64,000 nucleotides of DNA from Xenoacremonium recifei (taxonomy: Eukaryota; Ascomycota; Sordariomycetes; Hypocreales; Nectriaceae), in NCBI GenBank assembly GCA_012184525.1, contig WOFQ01000038.1:1-64000 (forward strand). Direction: 5' to 3'. The notes below the pieces were generated by a model. That model worked only from the letters and a program-made list of their open reading frames with translations. It was not told the DNA's origin and ran no database searches. A program made the translations under genes and the position numbers. Positions 35,414 through 46,568 of the stretch are shown here, in pieces; position 1 is the stretch's first letter; each line of letters starts with the position of its first letter.

Positions 35414-38400
35414 ATGGGGTATATTTACTGCGCCTGGCCAATGCTCTGGAGCCCTAGCTTACCTTCGTCGCAGTGTTCCCAAGTTCTTCAGATGGCTCTC
35501 CGAGCGCTACCCCGCTATCTCACAGCTCATTGCCGAGAACCGGATACCCGAATTCGATTGCCTCTACGTTCGAAATCCCCGAATACCCCCGACGCGACGA
35601 CTGCTAACAATAGGTAGCTGGATATGAATGGTATCATTCATAACTGCACACATAAGGATGCTGGTGAAGATGTGTCATTTCGTTTGAGTGAAGAGGAAAT
35701 GTTTATACGCATTTTCAACTACATTGAACATCTATTTGGCAAGATCAAACCCAAGCAGCTGTTCTTCATGGCTATCGACGGCGTTGCCCCGCGTGCCAAG
35801 ATGAACCAGCAGCGTGCGCGTCGATTTCGAACAGCCCTCGATGCTGAAAAGGCCCGTGAAAAGGCCGTTCGTGAGGGTGTCGAATTGCCCAAGGAGGAGC
35901 CATTCGACAGCAATTGCATCACCCCTGGTATGGCAGTTCTTGATATTCTAGATGAATCAAACATTAATCACCAGCAGGCACTGAGTTCATGGCGAAGCTC
36001 TCTCAGCAATTGAGATACTTTGTTAACAAGAAGGTGTCGGAGGACACCGACTGGCAAGGCTGCGAGATTGTGCTATCAGGTCATGAGGTCCCTGGTGAGG
36101 GTGAGCACAAGATCATGGAATACATCCGAAATGCCAAGGCTCAGCCTGGCTACAACTCCAACGTAAGACATTGTCTCTACGGCCTCGATGCCGACTTGAT
36201 CATGTTGGGTCTGCTCAGTCATGACCCCCACTTCTGTCTTCTGCGAGAGGAGGTGACATTCGGTCGAGCTTCCAAGACTAAGTCTAAGGAGCTGGAGCAT
36301 CAGAATTTCTACCTCCTCCATCTCTGCATCGTCAGAGAATATCTGGAAATGGAGTTCCAGGAACTCCAGCAAGAAGGAACCTTGAGCTTCCCGTTCGACC
36401 TGGAAAGAGTGATTGATGATTTCATCTTGATGGCTTTCTTTGTCGGCAATGATTTCTTGCCTAATCTTCCTGGCCTTCACATCAATGAGGGAGCATTGGC
36501 CAACATGTTTAAGATATACAAGGAGGTCCTCCCCAAGGGTGATGGCTACATCAACGAGGACGGTGTTATCAACATCGACCGTTTGAAGACGCTCCTGGGA
36601 GAGCTATCGCGATTCGAGCTCGAGAATTTCGAAAATGATGTCTCCGATGAGAAGTGGTTTGCGTCCAAGCAAATGGAGAAGAAGTTGGCGAATAAGAACG
36701 CCAACAGCCACAAGACTCCTAAGGGAGGACAGCTTGTCATCACTTCTGCTCAGAGGGATCTGTGGAAACAAAAGATTCGCCCTTACGTTTCTAAACGCAC
36801 CGACAGTCCCTTGGACCTCGGTTCCGGATTGAATGCTGCCGACCGCAAATTCGTCCAGGATCTTGCGGATTCAATGCATCTCCCGTGGTCTACGAGAGAG
36901 GACGAGGAAGGCCACCGACACCTGCTGGTCGAATTCCCTGCTAAGCTCAGCGATGATGACGAGGAGGAAGAAGGTGCCCTTGCCGCATTTAGGGTCATCA
37001 AGAATTACGACAAAGCGATGGTCGCGGACATTACTCCTGAGGATGCTCAGAAGCACTACGAGGAACTGTATCAACAAAAGTACCTCGCATGGAGAACGAA
37101 GTATTACCTGGAAAAGTTCGAGGAATGGAAGCCAGACAACTACCAGGAAGAGTTGAAGAAGCTCGCTGAGAACTACGTCCAGGGCCTTCAATGGGTCTTG
37201 TACTACTATTACCGTGGAATCGCCTCTTGGCCTTGGTTCTACGGATATCACTATGCTCCACTCATCTCTGGTAAGGACTTTGAGTTCTCTAGTTGTTACC
37301 GCTGCTAATAGGTCATAGATGTCGTTAAGGGTGTTGGTGCCGACCTTAACTTCAAGAAGGGCCAACCTTTCAAGCCCTACGAACAGCTCATGGGTGTCTT
37401 GCCGGATCGTAGTAAGAAGATTGTGCCTACAGTCTACCACGATCTCATGACCAACCCTGCATCGCCTATCATCGACTTTTACCCCAGAGACTTCGAGCTG
37501 GACATGAACGGCAAGAAGATGGATTGGGAGGCAGTCGTTAAGATCCCATTCATCGATGAAAAGAGATTGCTCGAGGCCATGGCCACCAAGAATGATCTCT
37601 TGGCCGACGACGAGAAGGCCAGGAACGGATTCGGCGTGCCCATCAAGTTCACGTACTCGCCTGAGGTGAACTTCACGTACCCTTCGCCTCTTCCTGGCAT
37701 CTTTCCCGAGATCCTGAGCTGCCGCTGCATCGAGAATATCTTCGACTTGCCTGACATGGAAGGCCTGGATTATGTTTCCGGACTTACCAGTGGTGCATTG
37801 TTGAATGTCTCGGCTCTGGCTGGCTTCCCTACTCTGCACACCCTCCCATATACAGCTCAACTGGTTGTGGGATACGGTATCAACGTATTCCAGTCTGAGA
37901 GCCGCAACCCCAGCGTCGTTGTTACTTTGACCGACACCGAAATGCGCACGAGGGTCGAGACCTGGAAGGCAAAATTAGGGCAACGCTGCTTTGTAGGCTA
38001 TCCCTTCCTTCAGGAAGCCAAGGTTGTCAAGGTTCAAGACGAGCTCTTCTCGTATGAGCTCGCCGAAAACGGCAAGGATCTTGTCACCCGAGATCACAAC
38101 AACCGAGAGGCGGCAGACTTCGCTAGAGAAGCTGAATACCTCGAGAATTGGCACGGAAAGCGCCTAGGTATCACCATCGGTCAAGTTGAATGCTTGATCC
38201 ATGTGCACATGCTCAAGGGTTTGATTAGGACCGACGAGGGAGCCCTCATTAAAGAATACGGAGAGAACCCAAGCTTGAGAAGCGTCTACGCTTCCCAGAC
38301 TATTGTTGACGAAGTCGTCAACGAAGACGAACGCTTCATCGAAAAGGCGGCGCTCCCTATCGAGGAAGAATTCCCACAGGGCACCCGGGCATTCTTCCTG

Positions 38401-39852
38401 GGGGAGTTTGCCTATGGACGTCCTTTGGAGATTACCGGCCATGTCGAAAACAAGGCCGAGATTGTTGTTTCCATTCTCAAGACGAGGGAGCCGGACTTTG
38501 CGAAGCGCATCATCCATGATGCGGAGCGCAACAACCCCTACACCCCTTCATTCGCTGTTGCGAAGCAGCTAGCCCTGCACCCCCTTGTTCTCAGCAAGAT
38601 TACCTCGTCTTACCAAGTTCTGACTTCGGCTGGGCTGAAGCTTAACCTGGGCCTGAACCTCAAGTTTGAAGGACGCAAGATGAAGGTGCTGGGTTACTCG
38701 AGAAAGTCGCACACTGGCTGGGAGTTTAGTGGTTTGGCAATACAGCTGATCGCAAACTACATGGTGGCGTTCCCGGACTTCTTTGCTGCTATCCAGCGAG
38801 AGCCGCAGAAGAGCGAGGTCTTCGAGACCGACCTCTGGAACGACCCAGCTGTGGCGTCTCAGCGGGTTAAGGAGATTGGCGCATGGCTTAAGAAGCAGGA
38901 GACGAGCAAGTTCGAACGTGTACCTCTCGAGGCCGAGCAATTGGACTCGGACATCGTTATGCGGCTTGCTAGCATGGGAGAGCAGATGCATGCTGCTTCT
39001 CAGAATGTTGACATCCGCAAGCTCCGGGGAGTTCCTCGCCCTGCGCTTCTGAAGCCTGCCGATGCGGAGATGGTCCTGGGCAACCAGAACTTTACTCTTG
39101 GTGACCGTGTCACGTTCGTGGCGGCGGCTGGAAAGGTTCCTATTGCGAGCCGCGGAACTGTGGTCGGCATCAGCCGTACCGCTACCGCACTTTTGCTTGA
39201 TGTTGTTTGGGATACCTCCTTCATGAGCGGCACAACCCTGGGCGAGCGAGCACCCATGTTCCGGGGCCAGACAGTCGCATCGTCCTCTGTCCTCAACACC
39301 TCGAACAGACAGGTTATCTCTACGACTTCGAAGGCTCAGCAGCGACGAACTGTGTCTGCGCCTTCGACTGGAGGCTACGGCTCTGTTGGCGTGACGCAGT
39401 ACAAGGACGCAGCAGCACCACCTCCTCTTCGAGGTGGATGGCGAGGAGCCCTCAACGGCTCTCAGTCGCCCCGAGGCCGAGGAAATGGCAACCAGCGAGG
39501 TGCCCCGAACCTGATGCACAGCACTCTTGTGTATCGAAATGGTCCTGACGGCGCTGCTCAGGGATATGATGCGAGCCGTGGCGGCAGAGGTGGCCAGCAG
39601 CCTAACGGGCGAGGCCACACTAGCCGAGGACGCGGACGTGGTAGCCATCAAGCCGGGGCCCCCAATGGCCAAACCTCAGGCCAGGCTCAGGAGCAGAAGT
39701 ACGGAAATGTGCCTCCCCCGGTCAGTCTGGATCAGTCCCGGGGTAGGAACCGTGGACGTGGACGTGGCGGACGGGGTAGAGGCAGCGGAAATCGAGGTGG
39801 GCGAGGCGGTAGTGATTCGAGTGCCCCGGCGGCGTCTGGCAACGCTGCTTGA
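35414..39852 (+). CDS. XRN1: 5'-3' exoribonuclease Xrn1 (exonuclease II)
   Basis: Five exons (35414-35418, 35474-35567, 35618-35927, 35978-37270, 37319-39852) give 1411 residues. The first coding exon is five bases, ATGGG; splicing yields the invariant MGVPKFFRWLSERYP. Catalytic acids of the Mg-dependent nuclease are visible: YLDMNGIIHNC, AIDGVAPRAKMNQQRARRFR, EVPGEGEHKIMEYIR, YGLDADLIML and FFVGNDFLP. The XRN hallmark YYRGIASWPWFYGYHYAPLISD spans the fourth intron. The C-terminus has KOW/SH3-like beta domains and an RGG/Gln-rich tail (GRGRGGRGRGSGNRGG). Xrn1 degrades decapped mRNA in the cytoplasm and P-bodies. The length (about 1400) fits Xrn1 and exceeds nuclear Rat1. The second intron uses an unusual GTTCGA donor, and the third ends in a CAGCAG tandem acceptor. 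Confidence 0.96.
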
Positions 39853-40159
39853 GGCTGAATGTGGTTCATGAATGGGCGTCTGGCGGATTTCAAGGCGGTT
39901 GGGACGATCATATGGTTGGTTGTCTGTTGTATGGAATTCTCGGGTCAAGGCCACGAGACCTGGGCTTGTATATGTAGACTAGAAGGGAGCCATCTGAGAG
40001 GCCTACGGTAGAGATTCGGAAATGATACCCATGTCATGAGAGATCAGAGTTAGAGTGGAAGTTATAAAAAGTCATGGTGAAATTCTAGCCCATTAAACGC
40101 CCGTGCACGTAATTCTACAGTTGGTATCAAGCTCATTTTGTTTCTCTACGATCTGATAT
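39853..40159. other. convergent 3' region, XRN1 / SPC3
   Basis: A short spacer with AT-rich patches at 40060-40150, fitting two polyadenylation regions. Nothing else is seen. Confidence 0.55.
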
Positions 40160-40894
40160 TTAGGGGGACTTTGCTGAAGTGGTTGTCTTTTTTGCCTTGA
40201 TCGCGGGGAGGGCAAACTTCTTGCTCAACCCTCCGACCAGCTTCTTCCAACGCCCATAATCGTTGTCCTGGTCCCAGGTGAGAAGTCCAACCCACGGCTG
40301 GACGTTGTAGTGTAGTTTCAGCGTGACGTCCTCGGTCTCGGCGATCTTGCCCGTAGGGTGGGTGATTTGGTATTTGGGCTTCTGGTTCGAGAGCTTCAGC
40401 AGACCCCTATCACTATTGTCAGCATTGTTCAAGTTATATACAGAGGGACGAAAAGCGTACCGGCTCGGATCGATGCTCTTACCCTCGGCGCTGCGCTTCA
40501 GCTTCCGCATGGCGACAGGGCCGATGTTCTTCAGGTGGTCGGCGCTCGGGCTCGTGATGATGCTGTCCCATATGACGGCCTCATTGCTGGCGTTGGCGGC
40601 ACCGGGCGCGGGCCATTCGGCGGTGACATAGACAAAGACCTGCTTGGTGTTCCAGGTGAAGAGGGACGAGAGGTCGGCGTCGAGGGAGAACTTGATGATG
40701 GCGTACTCCTCCTTCTTGGAGCTGTAGTAGTGCGGGCGGCCCTTCACGACTTGGACATTGGTCGGCTTGAGGACGCCGACGCTGGGCGTGCGCGGCGCAA
40801 ACAGGTCGGTTGCGGCGATCAGACCGGCGATGCAGAAGGCGACGGTGGTGAAGAAGCCGAAGGTGTTTTGCAGGCGCGTGAGGGAGTTGTACAT
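40160..40894 (-). CDS. SPC3: Spc3, signal peptidase complex subunit 3 (SPCS3)
   Basis: Exons 40894-40461 and 40406-40160 on the minus strand give 226 residues. The 54-base intron has a GTACGC donor and CTGAC branch site. It is a multiple of three with no stop, so the unspliced frame is also open (244 residues), but the spliced junction IDPSRGLLKLSNQKPKYQITHP reads like the family. An N-terminal signal-anchor helix (FGFFTTVAFCIAGLIAATDLF) precedes a lumenal domain with FSLDADLSSLFTWNTKQVFVYVTAEW and LKLHYNVQPWVGLLTW, the Spc3/SPC22-23 signatures. Spc3 is an essential non-catalytic subunit of the ER signal peptidase. The Lys/Ser-rich C-terminal tail is somewhat longer than usual. Divergent from the Gfd2-like gene. 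Confidence 0.94.
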   Translation of the reverse strand: MYNSLTRLQNTFGFFTTVAFCIAGLIAATDLFAPRTPSVGVLKPTNVQVVKGRPHYYSSKKEEYAIIKFSLDADLSSLFTWNTKQVFVYVTAEWPAPGAANASNEAVIWDSIITSPSADHLKNIGPVAMRKLKRSAEGKSIDPSRYAFRPSVYNLNNADNSDRGLLKLSNQKPKYQITHPTGKIAETEDVTLKLHYNVQPWVGLLTWDQDNDYGRWKKLVGGLSKKFALPAIKAKKTTTSAKSP

Positions 40895-41433
40895 GGCGGG
40901 CGGTTGGTGGGCGCCCGGGTTGGCGACGTGTATGTTAGATGCTATCGCGACATCAAAGGTGGGAGGTTTGGTCTGGCGACTTGGCTTATTTGGAGCTCTA
41001 ACTATGGGCAGCTCAGCTAATACTGGACACGTTTTGGCGGGCGAGCCTCACCTGCAGCCTGGAGACTCAGTGGAGGGTCCGCTGTGGGGTTGTTGGGGGA
41101 CGGCTTTTGGGGCACTCTAACTTGACGTCTACATACTGAACAGGGTGGCATCACATGAAGTGAACATGAAAACAGACTTCGAATTTTGCATTCATGAACA
41201 CCAATCCTTTCTGAAAATTTCTATGCGCAAGGTTTTTGCTTTATTTTCCGACATCACATGAGTGCAAAAGAGGTGCGAAGCCAGCAAGGTAAATGCACTG
41301 CCAGGCCATATATAAGGTAGGTAGTCATGCTCTTCCACACATTAGTTCCTCAGATTGGATGCCTCTCTATACTGGGGAGTCGTATTCTGGCATCGTCTGG
41401 TCCTAAGAAAAGAATAAACCCTCGACGAGGCCT
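40895..41433. other. divergent intergenic region, SPC3 / Gfd2-like gene
   Basis: 0.54 kb between starts. GC-rich near SPC3 and AT-richer at 41150-41250. No gene or recognised site. Confidence 0.5.
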
Positions 41434-42729
41434 ATGCCAGTGGTCAATCCCAGAAACTCGACCAACATGACCACCCCCGAGAAGCTCAAACGTCAGCACG
41501 TTTCCACGGACCTTTTCCAAAACAGGATCAATAACCTGGAAGCCCTCTGCTATGCCTCGAAAGACGCGGCCTTCCTGGCGATTGACATAGAGCATGTCGC
41601 CGTCACAAGCGAAAATGACCGCCTCCTTCATCAAGTCGGCGTTGCGTATCTTCAGACTTTGAAGCCACCACCAGTTCCAGCCTCAGCAGATCCTGCATTA
41701 GGCAGATTCAGCCGTTCATATCTCAAAGAATTCTACGTCCAGAAGCGGGTCCGAGGTCTTACCTTCAATGTCCACATAAGCAAAGAAAGAGAAGAGGATC
41801 TTCGTCTTCGGGGTATGTCCCTGCCAGCTCGCCGCCCGCACAGCTTTGGCCACAGCTCCGATGTCTATTTCCAAAATTTAGAGTCTATCATTGTGACCTT
41901 CATCCGGAGCTGTAATCATCGGACAAACTTGGTGCTGATGGGGTTTGGTGTCGCGGATGATTGGTCATATTTATCCAAGATTCTCCCTCGGGCCATGCCT
42001 TTCTTCTCGGCCTGGGTCGATCTTAACGATATTGTCAAAGAAATCTCAATTCCGGCGGGACCTTCTCTTGGGTTGCAGTCTTTACTGTGGAACTTTGGAT
42101 ATCATATGACCGATATAAAACCCAAGAAGAGCGATTATGGCCAAGGCAGTGCTAATAATGCTGGTAACGATGCCGTCGCAATTTGCGCGTTGGCTCAGGC
42201 TCTTCTCTCCCCAAAGAATCACGAGAAGCTCAAAATCCGACAACGATGCGCCCAAATTGCTGGCTACACTACCGAAAAGAAGGTTTGCCGGGTGGCTAGC
42301 CTCAAAGATCTCTTTCCTGTAATAATCATTGTCGATGGAGGACTTCCACGCAGCATCAGTTCAGGACTGAGAATGGCCCGTTATTTCCACACCTTGTCGC
42401 CCAAGCGCACTGGAATAATCTCTCACGATACCGCGTTTCTGACATTTGAGAGTCAAGATAGACTGGACCGATTCGAACGCAGTATAAATGGACATCGGCT
42501 TCCAACAGGAGAGTTGTTAACAGTTAGATGCTATCACCGCGATAGAGAGACCATCGAGAACGATATCAAGGAGAGTGAGAAAATGCCAGCGTTGACAAGA
42601 GGGAAGGAAATGGACCGTGCAGAAAATGCATTCGAGGCTCTACACAAGTTGTTTGTCCAAGACGACGAAAGGTGTGATCAAATCCTGGAACCTACTCCTC
42701 GGCGTTTGCACAAGGTCTTCACAGCTTAA
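41434..42729 (+). CDS. Gfd2/YDR514C-like protein with DEDDh exonuclease fold
   Basis: Single exon, 431 residues; a second ATG lies at 41467. The domain resembles the Gfd2/YDR514C C-terminal family, a ribonuclease-H/DEDDh exonuclease fold. Motif I is AFLAIDIEHVAV (Asp and Glu present), motif II MGFGVADDWSYLSK (Asp), motif III SANNAGNDAVAICAL. Active DEDDh members have His at the place where this protein has Asn (NNAGND for HNAGND), so activity is doubtful. The C-terminal 140 residues (SLKDLFPVIIIVDGGLPRSI to the end) resemble an RRM-like fold only loosely, and no known domain is claimed. Yeast Gfd2 is linked genetically to mRNA export through Dbp5/Gle1, but a function here cannot be assigned. 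Confidence 0.82.
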   Translation: MPVVNPRNSTNMTTPEKLKRQHVSTDLFQNRINNLEALCYASKDAAFLAIDIEHVAVTSENDRLLHQVGVAYLQTLKPPPVPASADPALGRFSRSYLKEFYVQKRVRGLTFNVHISKEREEDLRLRGMSLPARRPHSFGHSSDVYFQNLESIIVTFIRSCNHRTNLVLMGFGVADDWSYLSKILPRAMPFFSAWVDLNDIVKEISIPAGPSLGLQSLLWNFGYHMTDIKPKKSDYGQGSANNAGNDAVAICALAQALLSPKNHEKLKIRQRCAQIAGYTTEKKVCRVASLKDLFPVIIIVDGGLPRSISSGLRMARYFHTLSPKRTGIISHDTAFLTFESQDRLDRFERSINGHRLPTGELLTVRCYHRDRETIENDIKESEKMPALTRGKEMDRAENAFEALHKLFVQDDERCDQILEPTPRRLHKVFTA

Positions 42730-43778
42730 TGACGAGCAAGTTTGTGAGCGTTGCGTCCCTGGTCAACTATATCAGGATCCGGTGTCGGCCATAAGGCAAC
42801 GCCAAGGATGGGTTGCAAGCCAAAACGCAAGAGGGCATGATCGGCGAAGGAGTGCAAAGGTGCAAGCAGTCGCTGTAACCCCAAATGTCCTGCCTTGTGG
42901 GTGAGAGTGTGAAGGAGTGGAGAACTTGGATCTGATAAGGTGAGCTGATCGATGGGCATCGTGAGATGATCATGGAGTCTTTCTAGAGTGGCGGATGGCT
43001 GGTTCAACATGTTAGTCTCGGAGAACATGCATTGTGTGATAATAAGAGCAATAAAATACGTATACTAATACTATTCCCAACTGCCGAAATGCCGAGACCT
43101 TGAACACATCTGCACAATGAACCGTTTGTTTAGTGTAAGTGAACTCGAGAGGACCACATTTTCCAGACTGATGGTTCTCTGGAGCATCCAGTCGCTAATG
43201 CCGCCAAGACTCACAGCCCAAACCTGAACAGGAAATGCCTTTGCTATCGATAAGGATGTGGAGGAAAGCCATGGGAAAGTTCTCGGTTCCGATCTGTTCG
43301 GCACAGCATCCCACCAGTTTCTCTCCACTCACGGCGTGGCCCCCTGGCGCGAACGACCTCGAATCCGTCGGATCAGTGATTGATTAGATCAAATTTTTCG
43401 TCCTTATTCGAGTGTCCGCGCCGTGCCAAGGACTTCCTGCCGGCAGAAACCCCCACCATGAAGACCCTAGACGCAGCGGACATGGTTCCTTACCACGCGC
43501 TTCGCCTCTTGTCACGGTCGTCCAGCCTTGCCGGGACTTGATCAGCCGATGGTTTTCAGATATTCTAGACTCAATAATCACCTTGGGCTACGCTTAGATT
43601 GATAATTGCGTTCTTTTTCGACCCGTTCTGTGGAAACCTTGCATGTCCGGATCGGCTTGGCTTGAGGGTGGAAACACTTATTAAAGACGAGACTTCTGCT
43701 CTGATACCTCACCTCTGGACTCCCATCGTATTCTCTCAGACTCTTTCTCTGCATCCCAGAACGTCAATCTCAGCCACG
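42730..43778. other. promoter region of the siderophore transporter gene
   Basis: 1.05 kb between two plus-strand genes, with no frame of interest. Besides the ATCTGATAA site listed separately, it holds plus-strand GATAA at 43038-43042, 43249-43253 and 43601-43605 and a minus-strand GATA at 43245-43248. That density of GATA cores fits iron or nitrogen control, but GATA is short and common. Confidence 0.5.
42930..42938 (+). promoter_or_regulatory. SreA/SRE-type iron-repressor GATA site ATCTGATAA
   Basis: ATCTGATAA matches exactly the ATCWGATAA consensus known for the fungal iron-responsive GATA repressors of the SreA/SRE/Urbs1 family. It lies about 840 bases upstream of a siderophore-iron transporter, a classical target type. 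It also lies only 200 bases behind the preceding gene, so it could sit in that transcript's 3' end. Match seen; function inferred. Confidence 0.5.
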
Positions 43779-45745
43779 ATGACTGCCGAGACTGAGCTCG
43801 AATCGGGCATTGCTCGCCCTGCAGACACTGCTGAGGCTGAGCATCACCCCGCTGACAAGGATGCCGTAACTCCTACCCAGGAGGTTGTCCGGGACGATGC
43901 CTCTGCCTCGATTGACCTCGACAAGACGGTACCGGCCAAGGATGCTCAGCTTGGTGTCCAGAAGATTGAGGCCGTCACTCTGGCCTGGAGCAAGTGGTCG
44001 CTGGCTGCTCTCCTGTTTAAGTACGAATACTCTTCACCAATGTATCGACACTATACTAACATGACTTGTAGCATCTGGGTCATCTTCTTGGTCAACGGCT
44101 TCAGAATCAACATTCTCGCCAGTTTGACTCCTTTCGTCACCAGTTCCTTCCAGTCTCACTCGCTGCTGACCGTCATCGGCGTCGTGGTCAACGCTATGAC
44201 TGCTGCTGTCTATATCCCAATGGCGAAGCTTCTGGACGTCTGGGGTCGAGCTGAAGGCTTCATCCTCATGGTCTGCTCTGCCACTCTGGGTATCATCTTG
44301 ATGGCCACCTCTCACAATCTGGCCATGTTCTGCGCCGCTGATGTACTATACCCCCGAGTTCATCCTGAACCTCCCAGGTGCTAATCAGCCTGTTCTAGGT
44401 CTTCTACTCTATTGGTTTCGCGGGCATCATCTATACTGTAGCTGTGCTCGCTGCTGATGTGACGTCTCTGAAGAACCGAGGTTTGGCTTTCGCCTTCACC
44501 TCGTCTCCGTACATGATCACTGCATTTGCGGGCTCCAAGGCTGCTGAGGGCTTCTACTACCACGTCAGCTGGCGCTGGGGTTTCGGCTGCTTTGCAATTA
44601 TTCTTCCCATTGTCAGCGCACCGCTATTCTTCATGTTGAAGACGAACCTGAAAAAGGCCGAGCAGCAGGGTGTGATTGAGAAGGAGACCAATGGCCGGAA
44701 CCCGCTCCAGAGTCTCTGGTACGGTATTCTCGAGTTTGACTGTAAGTGCAAATGCAATTATCAGCACCCCTTAGCTTTTAAGTCTAGATGCTCATCTTGT
44801 CACTTAACAGTGCCCGGAGTCTTCCTCTTCGCTGGCGGACTGACGGTTTTCCTCCTACCGTTCACTCTCGCCACGTCCGCTCCTCACGGCTGGAAGACGG
44901 GCTACATCATTGCGATGATCGTCGTCGGCTTCGTCGTGCTGGTCCTCTTCGTCCTCTACGAGAATTACATCGCGAAATCGCCCTTCCTGAACTATAAGTT
45001 CCTCACCGACCGGACCGTCATCGGAGCGTGCCTTATCGATATGACATACCAGATCTCATATTACTGTTGGGCCAGCTACTTCACGTCCTTCCTTCAGGTC
45101 GTCTGTAACTTGACAGTGGCTGAAGCTGGGTACGTGAACAGCACATTCCAGGTGGTATCAGGTGTTCTCCTGTTCATCGTGGGTTTCGCTATCCGCAAGA
45201 CCGGCCGCTTCAAGTGGGTGTTCTACATTGCCATCCCGCTGTACATCTTCGGTCTCGGCCTTATGATCTACTTCCGCCGCCCGAACCAGCACATCGGTTA
45301 CATCGTCATGTGCGAGATCTTCATCTCCATGGGCGGCAGCGTCTTCATCCTGCTCGTCCAGCTGGCCGTTCTTGCGGCTGTCGACCACCAGTACATCGCT
45401 GCGGTGCTCGCGCTGCTCTACGTGACCGGTACTGTCGGCGATGCTATCGGGAACACCATCTCCGGCACGATTTGGACCAACACTTTCTTCAAGGCTCTCG
45501 AGAAAAACCTGCCTGCCTCGGCTCTGCCCAATGCTACGACCATCTACGCGAGCCTTCCCGCGCAGCTCGCATACCCGGTGGGTAGCCCCGAAAGAATTGC
45601 GATTCAGCATGCGTATGGCTATGCGCAGGCGAGGATGTTGGCGGCGGGCACGGCTGTCTTTGCGCTGGCCTTTGTGTGGCTTCTCATGCTCCGGAACTTG
45701 AACGTGTCCAAGAAAACAGCGCAGACCAAGGGTATGGTATTCTAG
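43779..45745 (+). CDS. MFS siderophore-iron transporter (Sit1/Mir/Arn type)
   Basis: Exons 43779-44020, 44072-44342, 44399-44741 and 44811-45745 give 596 residues. A hydrophilic N-terminus of about 70 residues precedes a 14-helix major-facilitator body: WVIFLVNGFRINILASLTPF, VYIPMAKLLDVWGRAEGF (the helix 2-3 loop), YTVAVLAADVTSLKNRGLAFAFTSSPYMITAFAG, and the siderophore-family block SYYCWASYFTSFLQVV. The short C-terminal tail is basic. The family imports ferric siderophores such as ferrichrome, triacetylfusarinine C or ferrioxamine at the plasma membrane; the substrate cannot be told from sequence. Introns 1 and 3 (51 and 69 bases) are multiples of three without stops, so unspliced mRNA would stay open. 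GATA sites upstream suggest repression by iron (inference). Confidence 0.92.
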
Positions 45746-46568
45746 AGCGCTTGGGCAAGGGTGTCAATGTTTGGGGGTGTTTGGGTGTAGATGTTGGGAG
45801 TGTAATGTGCATGACGCATTGTTTGGTGGGAGAGAGGCCCTAGCTAAGGTTTAATGTTAATCAGCGTCTGGCTGTGTGAAGATTTGCAGGATATACGGTC
45901 TGCTTGCCAGTTCCCTCTCTGTATATATCGGTCTTCCGTGACATCAGTTGACAGGCATGGGACAAGGATCAAGGGCTCAGCTCTGGGCACACAAATGAAC
46001 AAGCTCATAGCCAACAAGATGGAAGAATTTGCCGTTCAGGGTTTTCAGCTTTCTAAGCTCCATCGATCTTTGTAGAAAGGACAAAGCAAAATAAATAATG
46101 CCGAGTAAGACATTTTCCCTCTTTGTTGCTCGTAGGTCTCAGTGTTGGTGCATGTATGTAAGCTGGGGGAATTGGAATTGGCGGCTGATAGCGGAATGGC
46201 TGGGCCTGGACGGCACGGCTATCGATTGTGGGGTCTGCAGCCGCATCCCAGAAAGAGCAACCGTAGAACCTCCAACCATCTTCAATCCCCTCCCATTCAA
46301 CTTCCTCCACACACCTCTTCGCCAGAGCCGGCAAGAAAACCGCTGACCCCCAACGCCGAGAACCTCCGTCTACCACTGGAGCTGCCTCATCGAATGCGGC
46401 ATCGACCGCTCTGAGCCTCATCGCAGCGTGCCCACCGCGTCAAAGCTCGCTCGACCGAGTCCCGCCCGCCATCGTGAATCGCAGGCGGAAAGCTGGAGGG
46501 TCACGACAAGCCGCCCAGTGGAAGGAAAGAGAGGAGGATCAAATCTTCATGGGAGTTAGTCAGGCCTG
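45746..46568. other. intergenic region, transporter / ULP2
   Basis: 0.82 kb between genes in the same direction. A 122-codon minus-strand frame at 46053-46421 has no recognisable features. It is possible that ULP2 has a further non-coding or coding 5' exon here. Confidence 0.45.

Noticed and set aside
36871..37860. 329-codon minus-strand frame across XRN1 (and 367 codons at 38569-39672)
   Set aside because: They run opposite highly conserved XRN1 exons and show no known protein features.
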